From Ardenticatenaceae bacterium (lineage in GTDB: Bacteria > Chloroflexota > Anaerolineae > Promineifilales > Promineifilaceae): a DNA stretch of 64,000 bases. The notes below the pieces were generated by a model. It saw nothing but the letters and a program-made list of their open reading frames with translations. It had not been told where the DNA came from and made no database searches. Of the stretch, positions 8,410 through 19,000 are shown in pieces. Each line of letters opens with the position of its first letter. Position 1 is the stretch's first letter. The translations under genes were made by a program, and so were the position numbers. The stretch is from positions 23,744-87,743 of the forward strand of contig JACKBU010000023.1 in the NCBI GenBank assembly GCA_020634395.1, in the 5' to 3' direction.

Positions 8410-10413
8410 TTAACGATACTGTACCGTAACCTGGTTATCTGTGTCTACCGTGAGTTTGAACTGTAGGACACGGCCGTTAACGGCCGTGGACGCGGGCGCG
8501 GCGGTTATCAACTGCGTATCTTCGGGCAGGGTCACAGTGAGCATCAGCGGATAGGGGTGATTGCCAGCCTGCTGTTGGACAGTGAGTTGATAGGTTTTAC
8601 GGCCGTCTTCGTCTGTCGTCACGACGGTGGGGAGCTGGTACTCGTACTGGCTGTCTATGGTTTGCCCCATTGGTAGTAGAAAATAGTTGGCAAACGTCGT
8701 CAGTCCGGCGGTTTCGGCCAGCGTTTGGGCCGGGCCTTGCCACGTCTGGTCGAAGATGTGGGCTTCGCCGGGAATGGTATGGACTGTTGAGGTGATCAGC
8801 TGGCTGCCTTCCGGCACGTAAATCCGCAGATAATTCCAGTAGCAGGCTTTGGCCAGAGTCAGGTAGTCGGGCAGTTGATTGTAGACGGCGAGGTTGTAAT
8901 GGGTGCACGGCTGGCCGTTGTCGGGATAGGTGTGGGTGTAGTGGAGCGCCAGGTTGGCCGAGGCACGGCCGTCGCCGTCCAGTTGCACCTGGTAATCGGC
9001 TGTCTTTTCTACGTAGACGTTGGCTTTGCTGTAGCCGACGTTGGTATCGATCACCGCCAGAAAATCGCTGTCCGGAGAGGCGGCGAGACGGCCGTTCCAG
9101 CCCAGTTCATCTAACACCGCCTCGGTCTGCGGATGGCGCGAGTACACCTGGAGATGTTTGGTTTGCACGGCCGTGTTCATGTTCGTGAGCAGCCTGACCG
9201 GATCAACCGACCCGAAATCCGTTTCGATCTTTTCCTTAATGGCTGCGGCGAAGGGGCCTAAAAAGTCCTTGCGTGAATTGACCCACTCCTGCGCATTTTG
9301 CCCTTCCTGCACCCCCCACGCCTGCCGCAGTTCGCTGGTGAGGTTGCTCGCGTTGAGTGTCAGGTTATCTTCGGCAATAGTGACCGGACCGATGGCCTCG
9401 ATGAGCAGCTGCAGAAAATGTTGGTCGATGGCGATGGCGCCATCCAGCGGCGGAACGTCCTGACCATAGCTGTAAAGGTCCATCAGTTTTTCGGCCGAAG
9501 TGGGGAAGTTGGGCCAGAAGTTGGCGTCGCGGAAGAGGAAAAGCTCCAGGCCCATGAATTTTTCCAGGGGTTCGGGCGGGATGTCATAAGGCTTTTCCAG
9601 GTAATTGTCGACGTTGTAGGCATTGGTAAAAGAGAAATCCTGGATACGGCCGTCGGCCATGGTGATAATTCCGGCGCCAGAAATAAACCCGCCGGTTGGC
9701 CGCAGCTCATCCTCATTTTGGGCCACGATTAGGTAGGAGCGCGGGCCATCTATGCCCATCATCTGCGGGGCAACCAGCACAAATTGCAGCCCATCTTCAG
9801 CCAGCGGCAGCCATTCATCCGCCTGGGCAAACAGATCCTGTACCTGTCCCGGCAGGCCGCGTGTGTCGCCGATGGCTTCTCGTGCCGCCAAGACTCTGGC
9901 AAACGATTCATTGGCGGCGCGCAAATCGGGCTGCGCCTGGGCCAGCGTCCGTGCCAGCACCGTTAAGGCGCTGTCTTCTGTGTTGCTGTCTGGCTGCAGC
10001 ACCACCAGCGCCGGTTTGAGACCCCGCACAGCATAAGCGGCCGTGTCCACTCCCGCTTCAGCCAGATCCAACAACTGCGGGGCGATAACCAGCGTGGAAC
10101 CATACTTTGGCACCCACCCCAAATGCGGCATCAGCGGCATGAAGGGCGCGACTTCCTTCTTCAAGGTCAACACGTCCTGCCGGACCCCCATTATCAACTG
10201 TTCGGCCCGCTCCGGATCCAGATGGGCCAGGCCGCCGGCAGCCATCGTTTCCACCTCGGCGCGTCGCTCCAGCAGCGACTGGGCTGTGCGCGCAATGCGC
10301 CACGTTTTTAGGCCTAACCAACCAACCACTATGAGTCCAAGAAGCAGGATGGCGAGCCAGATATATTTGCGTTTATTACGCTGCGTTGGCGCGAAGGGTT
10401 CAGCAGTCGTCAT
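8410..10413 (-). CDS. DUF4012 domain-containing membrane-anchored protein
   Basis: A 667-residue protein with a short basic N-terminus, one membrane segment (about residues 17-35) and a long extracytoplasmic part. The central block with YLIVAQNEDELRPTGGFISG, then FPTSAEKLMDLY and DGAIAIDQHFLQLLIEAIGP, is typical of DUF4012 proteins. Those occur in actinobacterial and Chloroflexota surface-polysaccharide loci and share features with LytR-CpsA-Psr-like proteins. The molecular function is not established. The neighbours are a GT2 glycosyltransferase gene (190 bases upstream) and an SH3 gene (32 bases downstream), which supports a role in assembling the cell surface. The start ATG at 10413 follows a weak purine-rich stretch. 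Confidence 0.85.
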   Translation of the reverse strand: MTTAEPFAPTQRNKRKYIWLAILLLGLIVVGWLGLKTWRIARTAQSLLERRAEVETMAAGGLAHLDPERAEQLIMGVRQDVLTLKKEVAPFMPLMPHLGWVPKYGSTLVIAPQLLDLAEAGVDTAAYAVRGLKPALVVLQPDSNTEDSALTVLARTLAQAQPDLRAANESFARVLAAREAIGDTRGLPGQVQDLFAQADEWLPLAEDGLQFVLVAPQMMGIDGPRSYLIVAQNEDELRPTGGFISGAGIITMADGRIQDFSFTNAYNVDNYLEKPYDIPPEPLEKFMGLELFLFRDANFWPNFPTSAEKLMDLYSYGQDVPPLDGAIAIDQHFLQLLIEAIGPVTIAEDNLTLNASNLTSELRQAWGVQEGQNAQEWVNSRKDFLGPFAAAIKEKIETDFGSVDPVRLLTNMNTAVQTKHLQVYSRHPQTEAVLDELGWNGRLAASPDSDFLAVIDTNVGYSKANVYVEKTADYQVQLDGDGRASANLALHYTHTYPDNGQPCTHYNLAVYNQLPDYLTLAKACYWNYLRIYVPEGSQLITSTVHTIPGEAHIFDQTWQGPAQTLAETAGLTTFANYFLLPMGQTIDSQYEYQLPTVVTTDEDGRKTYQLTVQQQAGNHPYPLMLTVTLPEDTQLITAAPASTAVNGRVLQFKLTVDTDNQVTVQYR

Positions 10414-10603
10414 GTAGGTGGTTCCTCAAAGCAGGCTCAGGCGCAAGCAGGGTCCATGTCGATTATCGATTTGGCGAAGCTGCCGTAGCAACGACTGGCA
10501 AATAGGCTTCGGCTCACACCCGGCGCTGCGGGATTTTGTCTCTTGAAGTTTATCAAATGCGGGATCCGGGGCAAACAAAGCTGCCTCTGGAACCGGCGCT
10601 CGC

Positions 10604-11566
10604 TCAATTTACCGGCCTGGCCAGACCCCAAACGTACCCCAGACCCAAAGCAAAACCACGCAGGGCCAGGAAAAAGGGGGAAGCCGCCGCCACAACCTTA
10701 TCCTTCGGCCAGGCTTTGCGGACAAACGGGAGTGTGGTGAGGAGGAAAACGAGGGCGAGCAGCAGAGGCAAGACTGCCAGGAAGGGCAAAAAAAAGGACA
10801 GACCCGCGCTGACTGTTAGCAAACCCATCAGGCCAATCTGGACCTTTTCTACCTGCGGAGTGTAGGTGTCTTCGACAGTGCGTTCCGGGAAGTGGCGCAC
10901 TGCCTGGGCTGTCCAGAAGCCATTCAGCACTTTCTTGCGGAAATAGCCGCTTACGGAATTGGCATGGTGATGACCTACGATAGCCTGCGGGCGAAAAATC
11001 ATCTGGTAGCCCAGCGCTGCCAGACGGTAAGATAATTCTCGATCCTCAGAGTTGGCCAGCGAGAAGCGCTCGTCAAAGCCGTTGTGCTCCAGCAGAATGG
11101 CCCGGCGGTAGGCAGCGGAGTAAAAATCCATGAAGGTGATGCGTGGGTACTGGCGCAGACGGTCGTACTTGTCTTCGTATTCAATTTGCACAAACCGGGC
11201 CGCAATTTCTTTTTGGCTGCTGGTATATGCTCCTTTGACACCGGCGATGGCGGGATCAGTTAGAAGGGGAGCTGTGATCTGGCAGATCCAGTCGGGCCGG
11301 GGAGCGCAATCGGCGTCTGTGAAGCAAGTGATGTCGCCGCAGGCGGCGTGAATGCCGGCGTTGCGGGCCGCCGCCGGGCCGCGTTTTTGCTGGCGGATGA
11401 CACGCGCGCCAGCAGCGGCGGCCAGTTGACCGGTGTTGTCAGTGGACCCATCGTCGATGACGATGATTTCGTAGTCGGATGGCGTGTTTTCCTGGCATGC
11501 CAGGGCGGAGACGCAGGCAGTGATGGTGGCCTGGGCGTTGTGGGCTGGAACAATAACTGAGATCAT
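10604..11566 (-). CDS. Family 2 glycosyltransferase
   Basis: About 320 residues. The N-terminal GT-A fold starts MISVIVPAHNAQATI, followed by the nucleotide-binding IDDGSTDNTGQLA block and the metal-binding FTDADCAPRPDW (a D-x-D-type motif). Acceptor-side ENSEDREL-like text (SLANSEDRELSYRLA) comes next, and the C-terminus holds two to three membrane segments. It would transfer a sugar from a nucleotide donor to a lipid-linked or surface acceptor. The start was set at ATG 11566, because the in-frame extension upstream reads through the preceding gene and has no GT homology. AGGAG inside the upstream stop region could serve as ribosome-binding site. It pairs with the flippase-like gene 22 bases upstream. 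Confidence 0.88.
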   Translation of the reverse strand: MISVIVPAHNAQATITACVSALACQENTPSDYEIIVIDDGSTDNTGQLAAAAGARVIRQQKRGPAAARNAGIHAACGDITCFTDADCAPRPDWICQITAPLLTDPAIAGVKGAYTSSQKEIAARFVQIEYEDKYDRLRQYPRITFMDFYSAAYRRAILLEHNGFDERFSLANSEDRELSYRLAALGYQMIFRPQAIVGHHHANSVSGYFRKKVLNGFWTAQAVRHFPERTVEDTYTPQVEKVQIGLMGLLTVSAGLSFFLPFLAVLPLLLALVFLLTTLPFVRKAWPKDKVVAAASPFFLALRGFALGLGYVWGLARPVN

Positions 11567-11588
11567 GGTGATAACTGGGGACAGGCTC

Positions 11589-12665
11589 CTAAGGAGGTGG
11601 TGTTTGGCGCAGTTCTTTGGACAAGACGGCCGTCTTCGACCAGCGCCAATCGGTGCGCCAGGCAGCAATGACGCCCAAGACAATCTGCGGCAGGAGAATG
11701 AGCAGGTGAAAAACGAGTGCATAACTCAGGGCCACCGCCTCATCGGTGTACCCAAACTGACGCATGACAAACACGACAGCAAATTCAAAAATGCCAATCT
11801 TGGCCGGCGTCGGGACAGGGACAGCCGCAGCCACGGACACCCCTAAATTGATTAACACGGCTTCGCTCAGACCGAACGGCAGGTGGAAGGCATAGAACAG
11901 CGTATAAGGCATCAGCACCGACAAAGCGGCGATGAGCACAGAACGGGCCAACAAACCGAGCAACGTTTTTTTGCTGCGCATGGCGGCCAACCCCGCCAGG
12001 CCTGAGGTGGCGAACTGCAGCAAACGGCCGTTTAGCCGCGCGGGTAACGACCGTACCAAAACTTCAACCAGGCGCAGCACCCAGTAGGTCTGGTAGGCCA
12101 CCAGGTACAGGATGGCGAACACCAGCAGTGCCGCCAATCCCAAAATCACCCCCTGTTCGGCGATGAAATCGGGCACGATCACGAAGGGTAAAATAAGCAC
12201 CAGCGTCAAAGCCAGCATCAGCAGATCCAGGGTTTTTTCCAGCACCAGCGTGCCCAGGCTTTCCATCTTGCTGATGCCGGTTTGCTGGAAAAGCGCGTAC
12301 ACGCGGGCCAGATCGCCCAGGCGCATGAAGGAAACGGCCGTGTTCACAAACTGCCCCAGCATCAGCGCCCAAAACGCGGCCGCAAATGGCGGCTGCGCTA
12401 TCCGCGGCGCAAATTGCAGCTGCCAGCGCCAGGCTTTGGCCAGCAGTGTCAGGATAAAAATCGCCAGGGCCAGCCCGATGAAAAATGGATCGGCCAAGGC
12501 CAGCGCCCGCCCAATCTCGGCCAGCGTGATGTGGGCAGCCACGTACCAGACACCCCAAACCAGCAGCGCCAGACCAATGGCTATGTTGATCCAGGATAGC
12601 ACCTTGTGTGACGGTGATGGCCTTTTTTGTGGGTTGGAAACGCGTTCCTGTTCTTCAGCGATCAA
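11589..12665 (-). CDS. Flippase-like integral membrane protein (lysylphosphatidylglycerol synthase TM-domain family)
   Basis: A 358-residue protein with about eight membrane segments. It matches the LPG_synthase_TM / UPF0104 family (the AglD and YbhN group): RLGDLARVYALFQQTGI near residue 115, and the conserved late block SVAAAVPVPTPAKIGIFEFA. The family includes the membrane part of MprF, which flips lysyl-phosphatidylglycerol, and many stand-alone members next to glycosyltransferases. In this context it may move a lipid-linked sugar across the membrane. That is inference from the adjacent GT2 gene, 22 bases downstream. The start ATG is at 12665. Confidence 0.82.
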   Translation of the reverse strand: MIAEEQERVSNPQKRPSPSHKVLSWINIAIGLALLVWGVWYVAAHITLAEIGRALALADPFFIGLALAIFILTLLAKAWRWQLQFAPRIAQPPFAAAFWALMLGQFVNTAVSFMRLGDLARVYALFQQTGISKMESLGTLVLEKTLDLLMLALTLVLILPFVIVPDFIAEQGVILGLAALLVFAILYLVAYQTYWVLRLVEVLVRSLPARLNGRLLQFATSGLAGLAAMRSKKTLLGLLARSVLIAALSVLMPYTLFYAFHLPFGLSEAVLINLGVSVAAAVPVPTPAKIGIFEFAVVFVMRQFGYTDEAVALSYALVFHLLILLPQIVLGVIAAWRTDWRWSKTAVLSKELRQTPPP

Positions 12666-12721
12666 AATGTCCCCTTACTTGAATCATTGGCCGTGGTTTC
12701 TACATCGACAGTGTCCATGTG

Positions 12722-14872
12722 TCAAGAATCTGTCTGGGCCGGGGCCGGACGGACGATGTGGGCGCTGGGGTCGCCAAACAGGGTGAAGGTGTCGCTGATT
12801 TCGCGCAGATCGGCGCTTGCTTGAGTGTCCAGAGAAAGCTTGGCTGCCTGAAAGGCGTCGCCGATGCGGATAACGGCCGTGTCGCTTAAGTTACGCAGCA
12901 GGCTGGCGGCAAATGGCTCCTGGCTTGTTGAGAGAGTCAGGCTGGTGGCGGCGATCGTCAAGACCGGTCCGCCCGCGTGGGTCAGCATCATTTCCGTCAA
13001 CGAGGTTTGATCCGGCTGGGAAAAGAGGCCGGTCAGGCAGGTAAGCTGCACCACGATGGGCGGAGCGGCGCTTTGCAGATCCTTTATGGCCTCCAGGGTC
13101 AGAACGTTGTCTTTGCCCCATTGTGCCAGGCTGCCATGACCAACGTAGGTAGTCAGCCAGGCGCCTTCATTCCAGCGAGCGACCACTTCGTCGGCGGTTG
13201 GTCCGGTCAACAGGTCGATGGTCGCCTGGGGCAGATTGCTTTCCTGGCTCAAGCGCTCAGTCATGACGGCAAACTGGCTTTCGGTGGCGTCGGCGGCGAA
13301 GATGGCTTCGTTGACGGCCGTGCCCTTCTCGTAGGCCAGCGTACGTTCCACCAGCGAGGCTACGGCAGCAGCCGAATCTACCGGCCAGCGTCCCACCGCC
13401 AGATCGGGGCGGGCGTCGCCGTCCACGTCAGCCAGGCGGGCATCGCTGACCGTTTCGCCGCTAAAAGAAACGGCAGTCATCGGTGCAGGCACCATGTTAG
13501 CCGGCGCCAAATCGAGGTAATTCTGGTAATCCGAAGTCGCATCACCAACCAGAAAGAGATAGCGCGGCTGTGGCGCCTGCCAGTTTTCGTAGGCGTAAGC
13601 GACGAAGGCGTTGATGCTGTCCGGCGATGCGGCGCCTGCGCCAAATTCATCGTAAATTTCGGCTACCGGCACGACAGCGACACGCAGACCTTCGGCCTGA
13701 CGGGCGGCAACCAGCGGTTCTAGCGCTGGAGCCAGGGCGTCTGTGGTGACGATCAATAAATCCGCGCCGTTCTCCGGATTTTGCCAATCGCTGGCTCGCA
13801 TCGGTTGGATTTCGGCGGACTGGTAGCCTTGCGGGCCAACGGCCGTTAGCCGCTGCCCCGCCTCAACACCTAAAGTGATGGTTTGCCCGTCCAGGCCCGT
13901 TAGCCGCTGCGGGGCGTCTGGGATGCTGACGTCGAAGACCGCTGCTGGCCCGCTGAACCCGTCCAGGCTAACGACACCAGCCTGTCCGGTAAGGGTGACC
14001 TGATCGGCGACGGCCGTGGGCGGGGCAGCATAGTCAATTTCGATCCAATTTAGGTCCATAATGTCCAGAAAGGCCGCACCCTCCGGGGTGTTGTCCAGCA
14101 GCAGTGTGTTGGCGCCGGCTTGTAGCACGCCCGCCGGTATGTCTACGATGCCGGTGTAGTAGATCTGGCCGTCAAACCGCAGCGTGCCTAAATTCTGTCC
14201 ATTTATGACCACATCGAAGTCGTGGTCGTTTTCCACCTCCTGATTGTAGGTTTCGCCTTTCACCTGGACGCGAATCTGGCCGGAGCCGTCGGCGACGAAT
14301 GGCAGGTTGAAGTCGAAGGGCAGGCTGTTGCCCTGGCGCAGCGGCTGCCAGAACCAAAGGTCGGCGGCACGCGGCTGCCCTTCCAAAAAGCTGCGCGCTT
14401 CGGATTTATAGAGCAGGTTTTCTTCCAGGTGAAGGGTGCGCGTGACGGCGCTGATGTTGGCCGGGCTTGTGGGTTCAGTGACGGCCGTTTCTCCCATTAA
14501 CTCTCCCGCAGTGCCGCTGGTGAGCACGTACGGCCGTTGGCTGGTGTAACGGTCGGTGGGAGCCTGGCCATAAAAGACGATAGCGTCGTCGTCAAGGGCA
14601 AAGGGAACGGCCGTGCTGCCCTGGCTGAGACGTAAATTCTGGGCATCGAACGAATCGATCTGCAGCCCGGCCTCGGCCAAAGCAGTGCGGCTGGCACGCA
14701 CAAAACCATCCTGGCTGACCATAAGCTTGACCCGATCGGCAGCGACGTTGCCTGCCGGTGGTGCATCGGCCTGGCGGCAGCCTGCGGCGGCCAGCCAGAG
14801 CAGGCCGCTTAAAAGAAGCAGCCAGCCCGGCCAGGCTGGCTGACGATCATGCGTTGTGGAAGATCTGGGCAT
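12722..14872 (-). CDS. C25-family (gingipain-like) cysteine peptidase, lipoprotein
   Basis: About 716 residues. A lipoprotein signal (LLLLSGLLWLAAAGCRQ) leads into a beta-rich N-terminal region of about 350 residues. The caspase-like C25 domain then begins with LLIVTTDALAPALEPLV and RYLFLVGDATSDYQNYL. The catalytic pair is visible as His in TYVGHGS (near residue 579) and Cys in VQLTCLTG (near 612). C25 peptidases include gingipains and PorU, the sortase of the Bacteroidota type IX system. The start ATG 14872 was preferred over an upstream in-frame one that would overlap the previous gene and hide the signal peptide. It lies nine bases after an FN3-protein gene and is the second C25 gene in this array. 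Confidence 0.85.
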   Translation of the reverse strand: MPRSSTTHDRQPAWPGWLLLLSGLLWLAAAGCRQADAPPAGNVAADRVKLMVSQDGFVRASRTALAEAGLQIDSFDAQNLRLSQGSTAVPFALDDDAIVFYGQAPTDRYTSQRPYVLTSGTAGELMGETAVTEPTSPANISAVTRTLHLEENLLYKSEARSFLEGQPRAADLWFWQPLRQGNSLPFDFNLPFVADGSGQIRVQVKGETYNQEVENDHDFDVVINGQNLGTLRFDGQIYYTGIVDIPAGVLQAGANTLLLDNTPEGAAFLDIMDLNWIEIDYAAPPTAVADQVTLTGQAGVVSLDGFSGPAAVFDVSIPDAPQRLTGLDGQTITLGVEAGQRLTAVGPQGYQSAEIQPMRASDWQNPENGADLLIVTTDALAPALEPLVAARQAEGLRVAVVPVAEIYDEFGAGAASPDSINAFVAYAYENWQAPQPRYLFLVGDATSDYQNYLDLAPANMVPAPMTAVSFSGETVSDARLADVDGDARPDLAVGRWPVDSAAAVASLVERTLAYEKGTAVNEAIFAADATESQFAVMTERLSQESNLPQATIDLLTGPTADEVVARWNEGAWLTTYVGHGSLAQWGKDNVLTLEAIKDLQSAAPPIVVQLTCLTGLFSQPDQTSLTEMMLTHAGGPVLTIAATSLTLSTSQEPFAASLLRNLSDTAVIRIGDAFQAAKLSLDTQASADLREISDTFTLFGDPSAHIVRPAPAQTDS

Positions 14873-14880
14873 GGAGCGGT

Positions 14881-16005
14881 TTATCCCGATTTGCGCGTGT
14901 AGAGCACAATCGAGCCAATAACGCCGGTTATAAAAATCAGGAGGGCGACGATGAAACCGAGCCACAAGAAGAGGGTGCCACGGCCGTTGCCGGCTGCTGC
15001 CGGCTGTGTCTGGGCATCCGTGCCTACCGCCCCATCATAACCGGGGGCGCTGCCGATGACGGCTACGCGGGTCTGGGTGGGTGCGGCGGTGGGTGTGGCC
15101 TGTTCGGGCGGGTAGGGAGTGGGGTTGTCACTGGCAGAGCCAGCGTTATCTGTGCCGGGATAGCCGGTTTGTAGAGCGGCCGCCGCGATGGGGAGCGGGG
15201 TTTCTTCGCCCTGGGCAAGGGCTACGGCAGCAGCAAGAGGCGCGTCGTTAACGGCCGTGTCTGGTGTGGCCGTAGGAACGGGGTTGGCCCGGGTGGGCGT
15301 TGGCTGCGGGTTTGTGACCTGATTACCGGAGTTGGAAACGGCCGTAGGCGCCAGAGTCGCCTGCTTGGCTGAAGGTGTGACGGTGGCGAAGCGCAACGGG
15401 GTAGCAGTTGCCTGGGCCTGCGAGGTGGCCGCGGTAGCGGGCCGGCTGGCGGTGGGAACGGACGTGGCGGTGCTGCCGCTGGCGGGCCGTGTGCCGGTGG
15501 CTGTGGCGCCAGGCACGACGACGGCTACGGGCGTGTTGGTCGGCGGCAGGCCTACCGTCACTGTGCGGCGGGCGTTTTCAGGTTCGACTTCGCTGCCGTT
15601 GTTTTCAACTTCCAACAAAATGTAAGTGTAGGTCTCGCCATTTTGCACGGTATCGTCTGTGCGTTCGTAGATGGCGCCTTCCGATACGCCGCCCAGACCG
15701 TAGATAATCCCGGACGCATCGTCGCCCAGGAAATCGAGGTATTCAAAGGGGCCATCAGGCGCGCCGCGCTTGATGCGGAAGCCGGCCGTGTTCAGCTCGG
15801 TGCCGGTGATCCAGACGAGTTTGACGGCATTGTTGAGCGGCGTGGCGGTGTAAGAGACGAGGGTAACGGCCGTTGGTCCTTCGGGCGTAGGCTCGTCATC
15901 CTGGGCCTGTACACGCGCGCCGGCAATCAAGACAGCCATGAGAGCGAGGGCGAAAACTAGAGAGCGAAGACTTAATTTATGCATGGTCGGTTGGTTTAGC
16001 GTCAC
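14881..16005 (-). CDS. Secreted FN3-like protein with Thr/Pro-rich stalk and C-terminal membrane anchor
   Basis: A 374-residue protein with a signal peptide ending ARVQA before QDDEPTPEG. One FN3-like domain (about 45-160) contains KLVWITGTELNTAGFRIKR and YTYILLEVENNGSE. A long low-complexity Thr/Ala/Pro stalk (about 165-335) follows, then a C-terminal membrane segment ending YTRKSG. The signature W-x-T-x-T-E-L-N-T-A-G-F recurs in the 157-residue protein at 19841-20314. It probably displays or tethers something at the surface. The GTG start (16005) overlaps the TGA of the upstream C25 gene by four bases; ATG 15984 is the alternative. Predicted cleavage before Gln would make it a candidate glutaminyl cyclase substrate. 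Confidence 0.78.
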   Translation of the reverse strand: MTLNQPTMHKLSLRSLVFALALMAVLIAGARVQAQDDEPTPEGPTAVTLVSYTATPLNNAVKLVWITGTELNTAGFRIKRGAPDGPFEYLDFLGDDASGIIYGLGGVSEGAIYERTDDTVQNGETYTYILLEVENNGSEVEPENARRTVTVGLPPTNTPVAVVVPGATATGTRPASGSTATSVPTASRPATAATSQAQATATPLRFATVTPSAKQATLAPTAVSNSGNQVTNPQPTPTRANPVPTATPDTAVNDAPLAAAVALAQGEETPLPIAAAALQTGYPGTDNAGSASDNPTPYPPEQATPTAAPTQTRVAVIGSAPGYDGAVGTDAQTQPAAAGNGRGTLFLWLGFIVALLIFITGVIGSIVLYTRKSG

Positions 16006-19000
16006 TTAATAATGTTTGGTAGATAAACCTCAAACAAATCCTGAAATATGGAGACGGCGGCGCTGCTGGTCTGGTTAGCCGGATTCAAATCATTGCCGGG
16101 CGTTTGCACCACGGCCACATTGGTGGCCGGACTTTGCACAGCAACGGCCGTTGTTGTTACGGTAATCATAGCAGATTCACCTTGCGCCAGACCAGTCTCC
16201 AGGCTAAAGAGAACGTTATTCCCGTTGGTCGTTACGGCATAGGGAACGCTGGCCGTGGCGGAAACGTAAGCCAGGCCAGACGGCAGCGTATCGGTGATAG
16301 TAGGTTTCGCCGGATAAATGCCGTTGTTGTGGATGTGGAGGTTGAAAACGGCCGTGGATCCCAATTCTACGCTTGACTGCTGCGCAGTCTTGTTCAGCGA
16401 GACCTCAGGCCGGTACAACTGCATAGCCGGGTCTCCCTGGAGAATAAAGTCATAAATGGCGGATCGATCGGAGAAGGGGCTGCTGTCGTAGAAAACTTTG
16501 GCGTAGTTGGCGGCGTCGCCAACGGCCGTTTGCCCCTCTTCAAACAATCCCCGGTAAAACCCTTCCAGCAAAACCGTATGTTCGGCATCGTATCCCAGCC
16601 CGGAAGATGACCAGTGCGCTGCCGAACCAATTGTTCCCGAAGAGAGAGCCGCCGCAGTAAGCGTCCGTTCGCTCAGCGCATTGCGGCCGGGAAAAGCGAA
16701 GTTCCCATCCAGGCAGTCGGCGCTGAGGATGGTGAGCGGCTTGTTGTAATTATTCCAGAACGTCTCAGTCATGTCGCCGACGGTGGCGCGCACGGTGAGG
16801 ATGTACGGGTTGCTGCCCCAATACTCCACGCCGCCATGACCGCGATAGTTGAGAATGGAAGCGCCCTGGCTGAGGGCATTGGTTATCTGCTGGCGCAGGG
16901 CGAGAACGGCCGTTGAATTTGACGCTTCCAGGCACAACTGTGCTTGCTGGAAGTCGCCTGGCAGCAGCGGGCCGGTCTCGTGCAGATTGGAAAAACAAAA
17001 ATTACCACCCTGGTCGGGGTCATCGGCCACGAATATCACGGTTTTTTGCCAGGCGGCGGGCGTTAGCTGGTTCTGGTCATGCTGGATGATTTTGTCTACC
17101 GCAGCCTGAGCTTCGGCGGCCGACTTGGCCGGGATGCGGCCGATAGCCATGTCGGCCAGGATGTCATTGCCGCTGAGGAGAACGGCCGTGTGGTCCGACG
17201 GCACCAATCCCTGGAAACGGTCTACAAACAACAAGTCGGTGGGCACATAGCTGACGGCATTGATGTCCCAATCCGTACACAGGCTAACACATGGCAGATT
17301 GCGCGGCGCGACGAGGCCATCACCAATCAGCACCACGTAAGCCGGAGCCGTGGACCAGTTGTACAAGGCTTCCTGTAAATAACCGTGGATGGCCGCGGGC
17401 AGCGGCAGGCCATACCCATACTGGTTGATCACATCTTCCACGTCCGCCACGTATGTCGTCAGTCCGCCAAAACTGGCCTGACTGCGATGGGCGGCAAGCT
17501 GCTGCGCCTGTGCCAGAAAATCGCCGTGGCTGATAGCCACCCAATCCGCGCCGCCGGGCGGCGTCAGATTGGCGGGAATGTATTGACTGAAGGTGATTAC
17601 GCCTGAGCCGGACAGCACGGCATCCGCAGAGGCGGCGATAAATTGGGTATTGGCCGGCTGCCCATCGGAAAATTTGTAGGTGTAATTGCCGGTGCTGCCA
17701 GAGACGTTGCCGGCCGCCATGCTGATAGCTTTAGGCAGCCGGGGATTGGAGATGTCCCAAACCAGGGCATTGGCCGCGTTTCCTTCGCTGAAACCACTGA
17801 CGCGCAGTTCACTGCCGCCTGTCTCATCGGTAAAAACAAGCTGATTATTCAGAGCGATGAGATGGCGCATGTACTCAACGGTGATACGGTTGAGATAATT
17901 GTCGGATACCTGGCCGTTTAGCTGCGTGGCATCAATAATCTGTACATTGTTCAGGCCGTCGACGAGGGCAGTGGCCGGTACGGTGTTGGTGATGTTGACG
18001 TTGCGGCCGCGTATCGGATCGCCGGGTTGCCCCCAGATTTCTTCCTGACAATCTGGATAGGAATTGATGCAGCCGATGAAGTCGTAGGTGATAGTTTTGG
18101 GGGAAGTAGCGGCCTCGCGGGTCATCAGCTCAATGACGTAACGCGCGGGAGGCTGGCCTGCGTCCAATACCGGATCGGGCAGTTCGATTTGCCTGGTGAC
18201 GGTGTAGGGATGGGGCGAGGCGCCTGTTTTACGAATCCAATCCCAGTAATAGGAGTCCGGTTCGTTGGGGAATTGATCCCACTGGTTGGTCCAGGTGCTG
18301 AAGAAGTACCTTTCATCTTCGCGGGTGACGGAAGCCCAGTAGGTGGTTTTGACGGGCAGGCTGCCACCGGCCTGATTGGCAACAGAGGTAACGGCCGTTC
18401 GCGTACCCGCATCCCACAGCCAGAAAACGTTATTACGCACAAGCTGCTTTTCGTAACGAGATTCGTTGATGGCCCAACCGTAGAAGCGAATCTTTTCGCC
18501 CGGATCGAAGGTGCTGCTGCCGTCGCCGATAAATTGATAAGCGACAGTTTCGCCACGGTGCATCATTTCGATGGTGTTGGGATTGAGAGGCAGCATGCCG
18601 GCGGTCTGTAAATCAGTGTAATTAATTTCGTAGATGCCATCACGGGCAACTTCGATTTTGAGAGTGGGCTGGCCAATGGGCAGGGTGACGGCCGTTGCTC
18701 CCCCATCAGGCGCCGGCGGCAAACTGCGCCATCGGGCGGCCTGGACGGGATTGAGCAGGCGATCGGCCAGCGCGTTCAGGTAGATATCACCTGGTGTGGG
18801 TGACGGCCGTAAATCAGTCAGGTTCGCGCCGTGAAAGGTTAGGTTTACCTGCAGCTTTGTATCCTGAACGACTTCCTGCTGCACCGGATTGTACCGTACG
18901 GGGTACAGCTTCAACTGCACTATGCGGATGTCCCGATAGTACATGGGAGCGGACAGTTCGTAGGCGGCCGTTGGGTACAGCGCATCTCGGCTGTAGACGG

